This document shows, one piece after another, positions 1 to 7,929 of a stretch of DNA of 20,369 bases (position 1 is the first letter of the stretch; every line of letters starts with the position of its first letter). The stretch is taken from the NCBI GenBank assembly GCA_022825185.1, contig JAJDYK010000362.1, positions 1 to 20,369 on the forward strand, in the 5' to 3' direction. The DNA comes from Candidatus Latescibacterota bacterium (GTDB lineage: Bacteria; Latescibacterota; UBA2968; UBA8231). The notes beneath the pieces are model-generated. The model was given only the letters and a program-made list of their open reading frames with translations. It was not told the DNA's origin and ran no database searches. Made by a program: the position numbers and the translations under genes.

Positions 1-1581
1 GCGCTGATTGGCGGTGCGTTCGAAGACGAAGCGAGTATCCCAGCGCACGGATGCGCCTTCTTTTATGTTCAGTCCAACGTCAAAGCCGTAGAAGGTGTCT
101 TTGGTCGGCTCAAAGAAGTCGTCCCGGCCGGTGCCATCCTCGTTGGGATTCCGGCCGATGTTGTTCTTGTGAAAATAAGCGTACGCGCGCTTGAGGTGGG
201 GGAAGTACTTGAGCAGTTTGCGCGACAAGGATGCACTGGCGATGAGCTGCTGTTTTGGGTCGCCAGTGCCCGTCAAATACTGATAGGAGATAGAGGCGTA
301 CGCGTACGAGCCGAGTTCCGTACCCAAGTGACCGAAGAAGCCGGAGAGGTTGTTGCTGTGGTCTAGTCGTGAGTCCTTGGACTGGGCCTGCCCGGTGGCG
401 AGGTCGAGATGAGCGCGGTCAAGTTCGTACAGTTCGTCGAAGTAGCGCGAGTCGAAATCGCGGCGGAAGTGGCGGAAGTCCAATTGACCGTTGAGCGGGC
501 CTAAAGATAGCCACAGGCCCGGGGCGGCGATTCCGAACCCAGTCGCTTGGCGGTTGCCGGGGTAAACGCCCTGCTGTTGCGCCTCAAAGCTAGAGAGGGC
601 GTCGTCGTCGTCGATCAGCATGGCGAATTGGCCGTAGAGCTTGAGCTCTAAGCCTAGGTCGCGGATGAGCGGGTAGGCTAGATCCACGCCCAAAATCGAA
701 AAAAAGTCTTGGCCAACGCGGTTTTTGTTGAAGGGCTTGTGGCGGTCCACGTCTTGGTCCACGGGGAAGGCGTTGCCGTAATTGGCGTTGAGCCCCAATA
801 AGGCGGAAGCGATGTCGGCGGAGAGGCCGCTGCCGGCGTCGGTGTCGATGATGCCGTCGTTATCGTCGTCGCTGTCGATGTGGTCGGGTACGCCGTCGGA
901 ATCGTTGTCGAGGGCAAAATCGCCGTCTTCTGGGAAGGCGTCAATGGGGTCGGGCACGCCGTCGGAATCGCTGTCGCGCAGGCCGCTGTACTGGTCGAGA
1001 TCGGCGACAAAGGTTACACCCACTTCGAGATCGGCGGCGTAGCCAAAGGTCCGCAGCCCGATGAGGGCACCGCCCTCTTGGAAGTCTTGGAGGTTGTTGA
1101 TCACTCCTTCGAGTCCGATATTAGTGCTGGCAAAATTGGCGATGCGGAACTGGAATCCGGTTTTCTTGATGCCGGGATAGTGCAGGGTGTTGCGGTAGTT
1201 GTCCATGATGAGGCCGTATCCCAACGTCACGTTGTCGAGCGCACCGATTTTGACGTACACCGCGTCATTGGGACGACCATAGCGCAGGTAGTAGATTTTG
1301 CGCAAGATTGAGTCGAAGGTTTGGGTTGACGAGCCAGCCTCCCAGCCGCGTGAACCAAGATCGCCATTGCGCTCGACAAACAGCTCTAAGTCGAGGCCAA
1401 TGCCCAAGCGGCCCAGGGGAAAGTCGGGCCGGAGGCTGAGGCGATACAACTGCTCTTGATCGACGGTGACGCTGCCCATGCTGAGCGAGTAGCCAAACAT
1501 GGCCACCGAGGGCTGAGCTGAGGAGATGACCGGATAGGACAAGAGCAGTAAGACCAAGGCGCGATTGCAGCGAAAATTCAT
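1..1581 (-). CDS. Outer-membrane barrel-type protein with Asp-rich TSP3-like linker (3' end missing)
   Basis: The minus-strand frame is open for 527 codons from ATG at 1581 to the left window edge with no stop, so the C-terminus is missing. The N-terminus is a signal peptide (hydrophobic run ALVLLLLSYPV, likely cleavage after ISSA, about residue 23). The mature part alternates polar and hydrophobic residues with many Gly, Tyr and Phe, as in outer-membrane beta-barrels. It includes segments such as VYVKIGALDNVTLGYGL. Residues about 202-250 hold DSDSDGVPD, DNDSDGVPD and DSDDDNDGIID, a thrombospondin type 3-like run that normally binds calcium. A second strand-rich part follows. No Shine-Dalgarno sequence is visible upstream. 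It is divergent from the acyl-CoA synthetase gene. I do not recognise a named family; a porin-like or surface-assembly role is inference. Export and outer-membrane placement are likely; the cargo or ligand is unknown. Confidence 0.8.
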   Translation of the reverse strand, partial: MNFRCNRALVLLLLSYPVISSAQPSVAMFGYSLSMGSVTVDQEQLYRLSLRPDFPLGRLGIGLDLELFVERNGDLGSRGWEAGSSTQTFDSILRKIYYLRYGRPNDAVYVKIGALDNVTLGYGLIMDNYRNTLHYPGIKKTGFQFRIANFASTNIGLEGVINNLQDFQEGGALIGLRTFGYAADLEVGVTFVADLDQYSGLRDSDSDGVPDPIDAFPEDGDFALDNDSDGVPDHIDSDDDNDGIIDTDAGSGLSADIASALLGLNANYGNAFPVDQDVDRHKPFNKNRVGQDFFSILGVDLAYPLIRDLGLELKLYGQFAMLIDDDDALSSFEAQQQGVYPGNRQATGFGIAAPGLWLSLGPLNGQLDFRHFRRDFDSRYFDELYELDRAHLDLATGQAQSKDSRLDHSNNLSGFFGHLGTELGSYAYASISYQYLTGTGDPKQQLIASASLSRKLLKYFPHLKRAYAYFHKNNIGRNPNEDGTGRDDFFEPTKDTFYGFDVGLNIKEGASVRWDTRFVFERTANQR

Positions 1582-1601
1582 ATAGGGAAGATGCGGTCGC
1601 C

Positions 1602-1634
1602 GGGCCGCGTGTGCAATGGCAAGGCGGCCCTTTT
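1602..1634 (+). terminator. Terminator-shaped hairpin in the divergent intergenic region
   Basis: GGGCCGC (1602-1608) and GCGGCCC (1624-1630) form a perfect 7-bp GC stem, with a possible inner TGC/GCA pairing (1612-1614 with 1619-1621), followed directly by TTTT (1631-1634). The shape is that of a plus-strand intrinsic terminator. It lies between two divergent genes, so it could stop transcripts running antisense out of the membrane-protein gene, act as a leader attenuator for the acyl-CoA synthetase, or serve as a protein-binding palindrome. The T-run is short. Confidence 0.4.
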
Positions 1635-1681
1635 ATGCGCCGCAAACGACAACGATATAACTCATCAGAAAGAGGCTTGCG

Positions 1682-3520
1682 ATGGGACAAACACTAAGGG
1701 ATATACTCAACCATAGCTTTGCAACCTGTGCCGAACAGACGGCCATTCGAGAGCTCAAGCCCGTAGAGGGCAGCCGCACATTGAGCTACCAGCCCGTGAC
1801 CTACGCCGAGCTCAAAAAACGCCGCGACCAGCTCGCGGCTGGCCTTGCAGCGCAGGGTTTGACCAAGGGCCAGCGCGTGGGCATTCTCACCGATGGCGGC
1901 AGCGAACCGCTCTTGATCTTTCTGGCGACCGACTACATTGGAGTCAGTGCGGTGCCACTGTGTATTCAGTCGCCTGACGAGGCGCTCGCCCATAGCATCG
2001 CGCACTCTGCGGTTGAGTTACTGGTCGTAGATCGCAAGGGCTACGAGCGGTTTGACACCATCCGAGAGCGGCTGGACAAGACGCCGCAGATTGCGTTGAC
2101 CGAGGGCGAGGCTGAAGACGCGATCCCGTGGGAAGAGCTGGCGGAGAGCAGCGCGGCCGTGCCCGAGGTCGAGGTGTTGCCGGAAGATGAATCGAAAATT
2201 CTCTATACTTCGGGTTCAACCGGCCTACCCAAGGGCGTGATCCAGACCCACGCCAACATCGTCGCCAACGTCGAAGAGGTCTGGGACGTGATTAGCAAGC
2301 GCGAGCCGCTCCGCATGTTCAAGTCCGCGCCCGACTATCACTCCATGGGAATTCTCAACATCTACTATCCCTTGGCCAAGGGGTGGATTTTGGACTTGGC
2401 GCGCTCGCCCGACCGCGTCCTCAGCGACATCCGCCTCTCAGAGCCGGAGGGCTTCCTCACCGTGCCGCTAATACTCGACAAAGTGTACGGCAATGTGCGC
2501 AAGGAAATCGACGCTGGCGGCCTCAAGGGAGGCTTGATTCAGCGCTCGGTTGCGGCCAAGGAGCGGTTGGCACACGGTCAGGCTGGATTGGGGGACAAGC
2601 TCTTTTTGGCGGCCATCGGTCGTTCAATCGTCGGCAAAATTCGCGCCCAACTCGCCACGCGAGTCGGGCCTCATCTAGAGCTTTTGATTGTCGGTTCGGC
2701 CAAGGCCGATCCCGAGGCGCTGGACTTCTTTCACCACGTGCTCGACATCACTACGTACGAGGGCTACGGCACGACCGAGTGCGCGCCGCTGATTGCCGCC
2801 AACCATCTCGGCGGGCGCAAAAGTGGCACGGTGGGAAGGCCGTTGCAGGCAGTGAAGATCGTGGCCGAAGACGGTTCGGAAATTGGGTACAACGATCCAG
2901 CGCAGGACGAGTGCCGGCCTAGCGGCGATCAGGTCGGAGAGCTGTGGACCAGTGGTCCCAATGTCATGCGCGGATATTTGCACGACCCCGAGCAGACCGA
3001 GCAGGTGCTAGTGGAGGAGGATGGCCAGATCTGGTATCGGACCGGCGACTTGTTCAGCATGGATGACGAGGGTTTCCTCTCGTTCCACGGGCGAGTTGGC
3101 CGACAGTTCAAGCTGCGCAATGGCGAGTTTGTCAATCCCGAAGCCTTGGAGCGGATTTTCGCCCGGGTGTCTCTGGTCGAGCACGTGGTCGTGTACGGCG
3201 ACCAGCAGCGCGACTACCCGCTGCCGTTGGTGACGGTGGATGTGGAGGAGGCAAAAAATAGCGGCATTGACGGGTTGCCGCTAGAGGACGAGGATGCCCT
3301 ACGCACGCATCCGAGCTTGGGCGAGCGCATCCGCGAAGGGTTCCTCGCCGAGGCCACGGCCGTTGGCCTGCCCAGCTACCAGCGGCCGCAGCGCGTTGCG
3401 CTCTTGCCCGAGCCGCTGAGCGAGGACGCCGGAACCCTGACCAAGGGGCTGAAGAAGATCGTGCCCAAGGCGATCGTCGAGCGGTATCGCACGGTCGTCG
3501 AACAGACCTACGCATCCTAG
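1682..3520 (+). CDS. Long-chain fatty-acid CoA ligase (AMP-forming), FadD15-like
   Basis: This 612-residue protein is an adenylate-forming enzyme that would activate a fatty acid with ATP and join it to CoA in the cytoplasm. The core motifs appear in order: A3 phosphate loop YTSGSTGLPKG (175-185), A5 YGTTE (362-366), A7 YRTGD (452-456) and A8 GRVGRQFKLRNGEFV (470-484). Near the C-terminus GTLTKGLKK supplies the likely A10 catalytic lysine. The length and the long insertion between A3 and A5 fit the 600-residue long-chain or very-long-chain acyl-CoA synthetases rather than short-chain enzymes. No phosphopantetheine carrier or reductase domain follows, so it is not a carboxylic acid reductase, although the A8 region resembles that group. 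AGAGG lies 6 bases before the ATG. It converges on the sugar-kinase gene with a 3-base overlap. Chain-length preference cannot be read from the sequence. Confidence 0.9.
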   Translation: MGQTLRDILNHSFATCAEQTAIRELKPVEGSRTLSYQPVTYAELKKRRDQLAAGLAAQGLTKGQRVGILTDGGSEPLLIFLATDYIGVSAVPLCIQSPDEALAHSIAHSAVELLVVDRKGYERFDTIRERLDKTPQIALTEGEAEDAIPWEELAESSAAVPEVEVLPEDESKILYTSGSTGLPKGVIQTHANIVANVEEVWDVISKREPLRMFKSAPDYHSMGILNIYYPLAKGWILDLARSPDRVLSDIRLSEPEGFLTVPLILDKVYGNVRKEIDAGGLKGGLIQRSVAAKERLAHGQAGLGDKLFLAAIGRSIVGKIRAQLATRVGPHLELLIVGSAKADPEALDFFHHVLDITTYEGYGTTECAPLIAANHLGGRKSGTVGRPLQAVKIVAEDGSEIGYNDPAQDECRPSGDQVGELWTSGPNVMRGYLHDPEQTEQVLVEEDGQIWYRTGDLFSMDDEGFLSFHGRVGRQFKLRNGEFVNPEALERIFARVSLVEHVVVYGDQQRDYPLPLVTVDVEEAKNSGIDGLPLEDEDALRTHPSLGERIREGFLAEATAVGLPSYQRPQRVALLPEPLSEDAGTLTKGLKKIVPKAIVERYRTVVEQTYAS

Positions 3521-4563
3521 CTGCGTCGCAACTGGTGCAAGCGGCGGCTTAGCTCGGTTGGCGAGGCCGTGCCGGTCGTGCCAACCTGTTGAGCGGTAAT
3601 TGACGCGGCCAAGCAGGCTACCGCCGCCGCTTCCGTCAGTCCGGCACCTGCCGCCAAGGCCGCACTGAGGGCGGCCGCACAAGTGTCTCCGGTGCCTACC
3701 GGGTCAACGGGTGCGGTGAGGCTCACGGCTGGCACGTGCTCGACCGCGTTGCCGTCGGCTACGAGTATCCCCCTATCACCAAGCGTTAGAAACACCGGGC
3801 GACTAGTCTGGTTGCTGAGTACGCGGGCGTGGTGGCGCGCGGCCTTGAGCGACAGGCTTCCTTGGCCGCCGAGCGCGGCCCAAGCCTCGCGCTGGTTGGG
3901 TTTGAGGATAGCGCGTTTGAAGAGACCAATGCGCGTGCGCGAATCGGCGAGGACCACGAGCTTGGATTGGGAGCCGAGCGCAGCGGCAATGGCGCGGCGC
4001 ACGCGCGTGGTGAGGACGCCGCAATTGGCTTCGGCGACTTGGTCGATGAGCACGAGCCCGTCCCAGTGGCTTAGGCGCTGGCGGACGTGGTCGATGAGAT
4101 CGTGCTGGAGGCTGGCAGGGGTCGGACGGCGGTTTTTGGTATCGAGCCGCTCCAGTTCCTCAAGGATGGGCCGACCGCGCTGGCCACTATCGACGTAGCA
4201 GGGTTTGTCATAGGTCGGGGTTAAGCGGCCCGGAGCCGTGAGAAATCCCGTCAAATCTAGGCCCATCCGGCGCATGGCTCGCCGCAGTTCGTAGCCTTCT
4301 CCGTCGTCACCGCAATAGCCCACGGCCTCGACCGCACCCACGCCGAGGGCGCGCAAGTTGGCAGCGACATTGCCAGCGGCCCCAGGTTGGCGGCGATAGC
4401 CGATTACCTGATAGCAGGTCTTGCCGGTCTCCAGTGACTTTTCGTCGAGAGCCGGGTCGCATTCGAGGTAGGAATCGAGGAAAAAGTCGCCAACTACGCC
4501 GATGCGTAGCGCGGGAAATGCTGCCATGAGGGCGCGCAGACGAGTTGGGGCCAAGTCGAACAT
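3517..4563 (-). CDS. PfkB-family sugar kinase, resembling heptose-7-phosphate kinase (HldE/RfaE N-terminal domain)
   Basis: This 348-residue protein is a ribokinase/PfkB-fold carbohydrate kinase. Signs are GDFFLD near the N-terminus (25-30), the sugar-binding Gly-rich segment PGAAGNVAANL (60-70), LKPNQRE (220-226), TLGDRG (260-265), and the PfkB signature PVGTGDT with the catalytic base Asp293. The N-terminal layout and the conserved Asn in LKPN resemble the kinase half of HldE/RfaE, which phosphorylates D-glycero-D-manno-heptose 7-phosphate for lipopolysaccharide core synthesis. No nucleotidyltransferase domain is attached. The ATG at 4563 lacks an obvious Shine-Dalgarno sequence but gives a natural family N-terminus. 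The stop codon overlaps that of the convergent acyl-CoA synthetase gene. The substrate is inferred; other sugar kinases of the family remain possible. Confidence 0.85.
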   Translation of the reverse strand: MFDLAPTRLRALMAAFPALRIGVVGDFFLDSYLECDPALDEKSLETGKTCYQVIGYRRQPGAAGNVAANLRALGVGAVEAVGYCGDDGEGYELRRAMRRMGLDLTGFLTAPGRLTPTYDKPCYVDSGQRGRPILEELERLDTKNRRPTPASLQHDLIDHVRQRLSHWDGLVLIDQVAEANCGVLTTRVRRAIAAALGSQSKLVVLADSRTRIGLFKRAILKPNQREAWAALGGQGSLSLKAARHHARVLSNQTSRPVFLTLGDRGILVADGNAVEHVPAVSLTAPVDPVGTGDTCAAALSAALAAGAGLTEAAAVACLAASITAQQVGTTGTASPTELSRRLHQLRRS

Positions 4564-4603
4564 GAGATTGGCGGCGCAAAGGGTAGGTAAGTCGGACTTG
4601 ATT

Positions 4604-4643
4604 TAGCACCTATAGCTTCCTATTTTCACTAGGTGCTATTTTT
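4604..4643 (+). promoter_or_regulatory. AT-rich inverted repeat with T-run upstream of the GalU-like gene
   Basis: TAGCACCTA (4604-4612) and TAGGTGCTA (4630-4638) are perfect 9-base inverted arms separated by 17 bases and followed by TTTTT (4639-4643). The segment sits in the 123-base gap between the divergent sugar-kinase and GalU-like genes, which is much more AT-rich than its surroundings. On the plus strand it has terminator shape and could end a leader RNA 43 bases before the GTG start. It could also be an operator for a dimeric regulator serving both genes. I found no convincing promoter boxes for either gene in this gap. Confidence 0.45.
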
Positions 4644-4686
4644 AGTTATGTCCTTGATTCTCTTAAACTTAAAATAAAAAGAAACC

Positions 4687-5556
4687 GTGCCAATTCGCAA
4701 AGCCGTATTCCCCGTAGCAGGCTTGGGTACTCGCCTGCTGCCGGCGACTAAGTCCCAGCCCAAGGAGATGCTGCCCGTTGGTTGCAAGCCAGTCGTGCAG
4801 TACGTAGTCGAGGAGATGATCGAACAGGGGTTGGACAAGTTCCTCTTTGTAACGGGTCGCAAGAAGCGCTCGATTGAGGATCACTTCGACGACGACCCAG
4901 AGCTTGCGGCGCGCTTGGGCGATGGCGCGATCGGCGAGGTTGACTACGCAGCCGCAGGCGTTGAATTCTACTATGTGCGGCAGCGGCGTCCTTCCGGCAA
5001 TGCCGATGCCGTGCGCCAAGCGCGGGAATTCGTCGGCGACGAGTCGTTTGTGGTGGGGTTTGGCGACACGATCGTCACCTCGCCGCGGGTACCAGGCGTG
5101 GTCGGTCGGATGATGCAATCGCATGCCCAGCGGGGTGCGGCCGCCACCATTGCCGTATGGGAAGTGCCGCGCGAAGAGACCTACAAGTACGGGGTCGTTA
5201 CACCGCAAGGCGCGGCTGACGACGACTTTGCCATCGCCGACATCGTTGAAAAGCCAGCGGTGGAAGCCGCGCCGAGTTGTCTTGCGGTTGCGGCCCGCTA
5301 TATTTTTTCACCGGAGATTTTCGCCGCCATTGATGAGATTGAGCCTGGAGTTGGCGGCGAGTTGTGGTTGACCGATGCCATCCGCGTCCTGATCCAACGC
5401 GGGGCCGAGGTCCGCTGCATGCGCCTTGCGAGCGACGAGGTGCGCTACGACATAGGAACGCCGCTTACGTACTACCGGGCCTTCGCAGATTTTGCCTTGG
5501 CCGACCGGGAGTTCGGAGCAGCGTTTCGCGCGTATCTAGAGGACAAATTGGCCTAG
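4687..5556 (+). CDS. GalU-like UTP--glucose-1-phosphate uridylyltransferase family protein
   Basis: This 289-residue protein is a sugar-phosphate nucleotidyltransferase, expected to make UDP-glucose or a similar nucleotide sugar in the cytoplasm. The N-terminal signature GLGTRLLPATKSQPKEMLPV (12-31), KPVVQYVVEEM (34-44), TGRKKRSIEDHFD (56-68), YVRQRRPSG (96-104), VEKP (187-190) and WLTDAI (227-232) place it in the GalU group. The start is GTG at 4687 because the family motif begins almost at once; no clear Shine-Dalgarno sequence precedes it. Two active-site stretches differ from classical GalU: GNADA (104-108) where GLGHA is usual, and GDT (126-128) where GDD is usual. The C-terminal RYDIGTP also recalls other nucleotidyltransferases. 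The nucleotide and sugar are therefore not certain. It leads a long plus-strand gene run; the next start is 9 bases on. Confidence 0.82.
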   Translation: MPIRKAVFPVAGLGTRLLPATKSQPKEMLPVGCKPVVQYVVEEMIEQGLDKFLFVTGRKKRSIEDHFDDDPELAARLGDGAIGEVDYAAAGVEFYYVRQRRPSGNADAVRQAREFVGDESFVVGFGDTIVTSPRVPGVVGRMMQSHAQRGAAATIAVWEVPREETYKYGVVTPQGAADDDFAIADIVEKPAVEAAPSCLAVAARYIFSPEIFAAIDEIEPGVGGELWLTDAIRVLIQRGAEVRCMRLASDEVRYDIGTPLTYYRAFADFALADREFGAAFRAYLEDKLA

Positions 5557-5565
5557 GCATACGCA

Positions 5566-6840
5566 ATGAAAGTAAAACTCGACTATGGCCGCGACGGCCT
5601 TGAAATCGAAGTGCCCGACTCGGCCGCGGTATTGCAGATGGCTCCGAGTGAGGGACTCGACCGGATCGAGGAGCGGATCGATCACGCGCTAGCCCGCCCG
5701 ATAGGGACTCCGTCTTTGCGGCGGCTGGCGCGGGGGCGCAAAAACGCCTGCATAGTTATTGCCGATATTACCCGCCCGGTCCCCAATCCCGTCATCTTGC
5801 CGCCAATGCTGCGGATTCTCGAAGAGGAAGGCATCACCCGCGCCGATATTACCTTGTTGGTCGGCACCGGCTTGCATCGGCCCAACGAAGGCGAGGAATT
5901 GGTGCAGCTCGTTGGGGCCGACATCGCCCGCAACTATCGCATCGTCAACCACACCGCCCGCCAACGCGAGACTCTGACATATCTGGGGGAAACCTCGGGT
6001 GGAGCGCCAATATGGATCACTACGCTCTACATGGAGGCCGACCTGAAAATCGCCACCTCGCTGATCGAGCCGCACTTGATGGCTGGGTACTCGGGCGGTC
6101 GCAAGGCCATTTGTCCGGGATTGATGGGCATTGAGACGATGCGCGTCCTGCACGGCCCCGAGCTGTTGAGCCACCCCCGGGCGTGCGAAGGTTCCATTGA
6201 GGGCAATCCCTTCCACCGCCAAGCCCTCGAAGTGGCGCAGCGCGCCGGCGTTGATTTTACATTTAATGTGGCTATGAATGACCGGCGGCAAATCACCGGT
6301 TTGTTCTGCGGCGACCTAGAGAAAGCCCATGCCGAAGGTGCCCGCTTTGTTGAGCAACAGAACGGCGTCTTGGTTGACGAGCCGGTTGACATTGCGATTA
6401 CTAGCAGTGCCGGCTGGCCGCTCGACCTGACGTTTTACCAAGCCGTCAAGGGCCTGACGGCAGTGTTGCCCATCGTCAAAGAGGGCGGGACGATCCTCAT
6501 TGCCGCGCGCTGCGCCGAAGGTTTGGGCAGTGCGGAATTCGTAGAGATGCTGTTAGGCGCATCCGGTGCCGCCGAATTCGCGGGCCGCCTCGCGGATCCC
6601 GATTTCTTCGCCATCGACCAATGGCAGTTGCAAGAGCTGTGCAAGGTACTCGACAAGACCGAGGTTATGTTCTACTCGGAGGGCATTGATCCTCAGTACC
6701 GCGACAAGGTGTGGGTCGAGGTCGTTCCCTCTGTGGAGCACGGGCTAGCCGCGGCGCTGGAGCGGCACGGTGCCGGGGCGCGCATAGCAGTCGTGCCCCA
6801 AGGCCCTTACGTACTCACGCAAACCAAAGGAGAGCACTGA
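5566..6840 (+). CDS. larA: LarA-family nickel-pincer racemase/epimerase (lactate racemase homologue)
   Basis: This 424-residue protein belongs to the LarA family, which interconverts 2-hydroxyacid stereoisomers with a nickel-pincer nucleotide cofactor. The residues known from Lactiplantibacillus plantarum LarA (His108, His174, Lys184, His200) have counterparts at a constant offset of four: His104 in TGLHRP, His170 in IEPHLMAGYSGG, Lys180 in GGRKA (the cofactor-tethering lysine) and His196 in MRVLHGP. FYQAVKG (290-296) fits the substrate-side Tyr/Gln/Lys segment. It follows the GalU-like gene by 9 bases, and its stop overlaps the next start by one base (TGATG). The cofactor-making genes larB, larC and larE are not in this window. 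The family includes many non-lactate racemases, so the substrate is unknown, and the envelope-gene setting argues for caution. No Shine-Dalgarno sequence is seen. Confidence 0.87.
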   Translation: MKVKLDYGRDGLEIEVPDSAAVLQMAPSEGLDRIEERIDHALARPIGTPSLRRLARGRKNACIVIADITRPVPNPVILPPMLRILEEEGITRADITLLVGTGLHRPNEGEELVQLVGADIARNYRIVNHTARQRETLTYLGETSGGAPIWITTLYMEADLKIATSLIEPHLMAGYSGGRKAICPGLMGIETMRVLHGPELLSHPRACEGSIEGNPFHRQALEVAQRAGVDFTFNVAMNDRRQITGLFCGDLEKAHAEGARFVEQQNGVLVDEPVDIAITSSAGWPLDLTFYQAVKGLTAVLPIVKEGGTILIAARCAEGLGSAEFVEMLLGASGAAEFAGRLADPDFFAIDQWQLQELCKVLDKTEVMFYSEGIDPQYRDKVWVEVVPSVEHGLAAALERHGAGARIAVVPQGPYVLTQTKGEH

Positions 6841-7922
6841 TGTCCGCTAGACACAGGTGGTTTTTGCGAGGGGGACTTGCTTTGTTGGCCGCGCTATACT
6901 GGGGGGCAGACGGAGGAGCGGCTGTGGTGCCGATTATGGGGTTGGGCGATCAAAAAGAAGAGGAGGAGGCTCCAAAGGAACCGGTGGCAAAAGACAGCAC
7001 CATCGCAGAGGGGCTGAAGCAGCGGCTGCTCTTCATGCCCTTTCGCGACAAGTCGAAATACAAGGGCGAGTGGGACATATACTCGGCCGTGCCCCGAGGC
7101 TTAGCCGATTCGCTGCGCGGCAGTGCCTTTTTCAGCACTGTGTCTATTGATTCGGCGCTCGTGCGATTAAAAAAGAAAGAATTGCAGGGCAAGCTCGATG
7201 TCGGGCGCGCCTTGGCCATTGGCCGCGAGGTAGAAGCCGATTACGTCGTCTTGGGGCAGATCGACGAGATGAGCATGAAGCGCTTTCGCGCCACCATGCC
7301 CATCGGTGGCTATCGTAGCTATCAGGGCCTGACCACGGTGCGGCTGTATCCCTATAAGGTCATAGATGGGGAGCCAGCCGGCGAAGTGGAGCGGGAAGTA
7401 GTTGAGGACAGCAAGCGCTATGGGATCGCCAATCCGGCGGCCACCGTGCCGCTGGAAAAGGAGTACTTTCTCTTGGGGCAAATGGAGTGGGGCAGCGAGG
7501 AATTCCACAACACCTTGCTGGGCAAGTCGATAGGCCGCTGTCTGGACCACTTGGCCGCTGGGCTGGACAGCCTTATCCAACCCCCAGCCGCTTTCAAGGT
7601 CTCCGAGCCGAAGATCATCGAGGTGGTAGCTGATACAGTGCGGGCCGATACAGGGGAGAACGGTCAGTCTGTGCGAGTGCGGTTGAGTGCCTATATTAAT
7701 GTGGGATTAGCCGATTCAGTGCAGAAAGGCAACAAGTACGGCGTGTGGGACAAGGGACGGGAATTGAAGGACCCGGATACCGGCGAGGTATTGGGAATGT
7801 CTCTGCCGCGCCGAGTCGGCGTTGTGCAGGTCGAACAGGTGCTCAGCCAACACCTGTCGCTGGTGAGGATCCTCCAAGGGGAAGACGCCGTGCAAAAGGA
7901 CTACGGAATTCGCGCCGAATAA
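6840..7922 (+). CDS. Exported CsgG/FlgT-like protein
   Basis: I place the start at ATG 6840, overlapping the LarA stop (TGATG), because AAAGGAG lies 6 bases upstream and a signal peptide begins there (hydrophobic GGLALLAALYWG, cleavage near residue 27). A longer in-frame start at 6711 would lie inside the LarA gene and destroy the signal. The product has 360 residues. After an acidic linker (EEEEAPKE), residues about 60-250 contain RLLFMPFRDKS and EADYVVLGQIDEM, typical of CsgG-like or other periplasmic assembly proteins. The C-terminal part (278-360), with KGNKYGVWDKG, DPDTGEVLG and a GVVQVEQV strand, resembles the FlgT C-terminal domain. It probably acts in the periplasm or at the outer membrane in assembling or anchoring something. 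No curli or flagellar gene is nearby, so the partner is unknown. Confidence 0.7.
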   Translation: MSARHRWFLRGGLALLAALYWGADGGAAVVPIMGLGDQKEEEEAPKEPVAKDSTIAEGLKQRLLFMPFRDKSKYKGEWDIYSAVPRGLADSLRGSAFFSTVSIDSALVRLKKKELQGKLDVGRALAIGREVEADYVVLGQIDEMSMKRFRATMPIGGYRSYQGLTTVRLYPYKVIDGEPAGEVEREVVEDSKRYGIANPAATVPLEKEYFLLGQMEWGSEEFHNTLLGKSIGRCLDHLAAGLDSLIQPPAAFKVSEPKIIEVVADTVRADTGENGQSVRVRLSAYINVGLADSVQKGNKYGVWDKGRELKDPDTGEVLGMSLPRRVGVVQVEQVLSQHLSLVRILQGEDAVQKDYGIRAE

Positions 7923-7929
7923 GGTCAAC

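Noticed and set aside
841..985. Tandem DNA repeat or CRISPR-like array in the GTCGG/ATCG-rich stretch
   Set aside because: The periodicity is explained by codons of the Asp-rich calcium-binding repeats; the units are not identical and there are no spacers.
880..1311. Plus-strand open frame opposite the outer-membrane protein gene
   Set aside because: It is the mirror of the conserved minus-strand coding frame, including its Asp-rich repeats, with no ribosome site or family match.
2383..2922. Alternative open frame inside the acyl-CoA synthetase gene
   Set aside because: It overlaps conserved adenylation motifs of the real frame, and its own translation is Arg-rich and featureless.
6711..6840. 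Longer start for the CsgG/FlgT-like gene
   Set aside because: It lies inside the LarA gene and adds an Arg/Ala-rich stretch before the signal peptide; the ATG at 6840 has a strong ribosome site.
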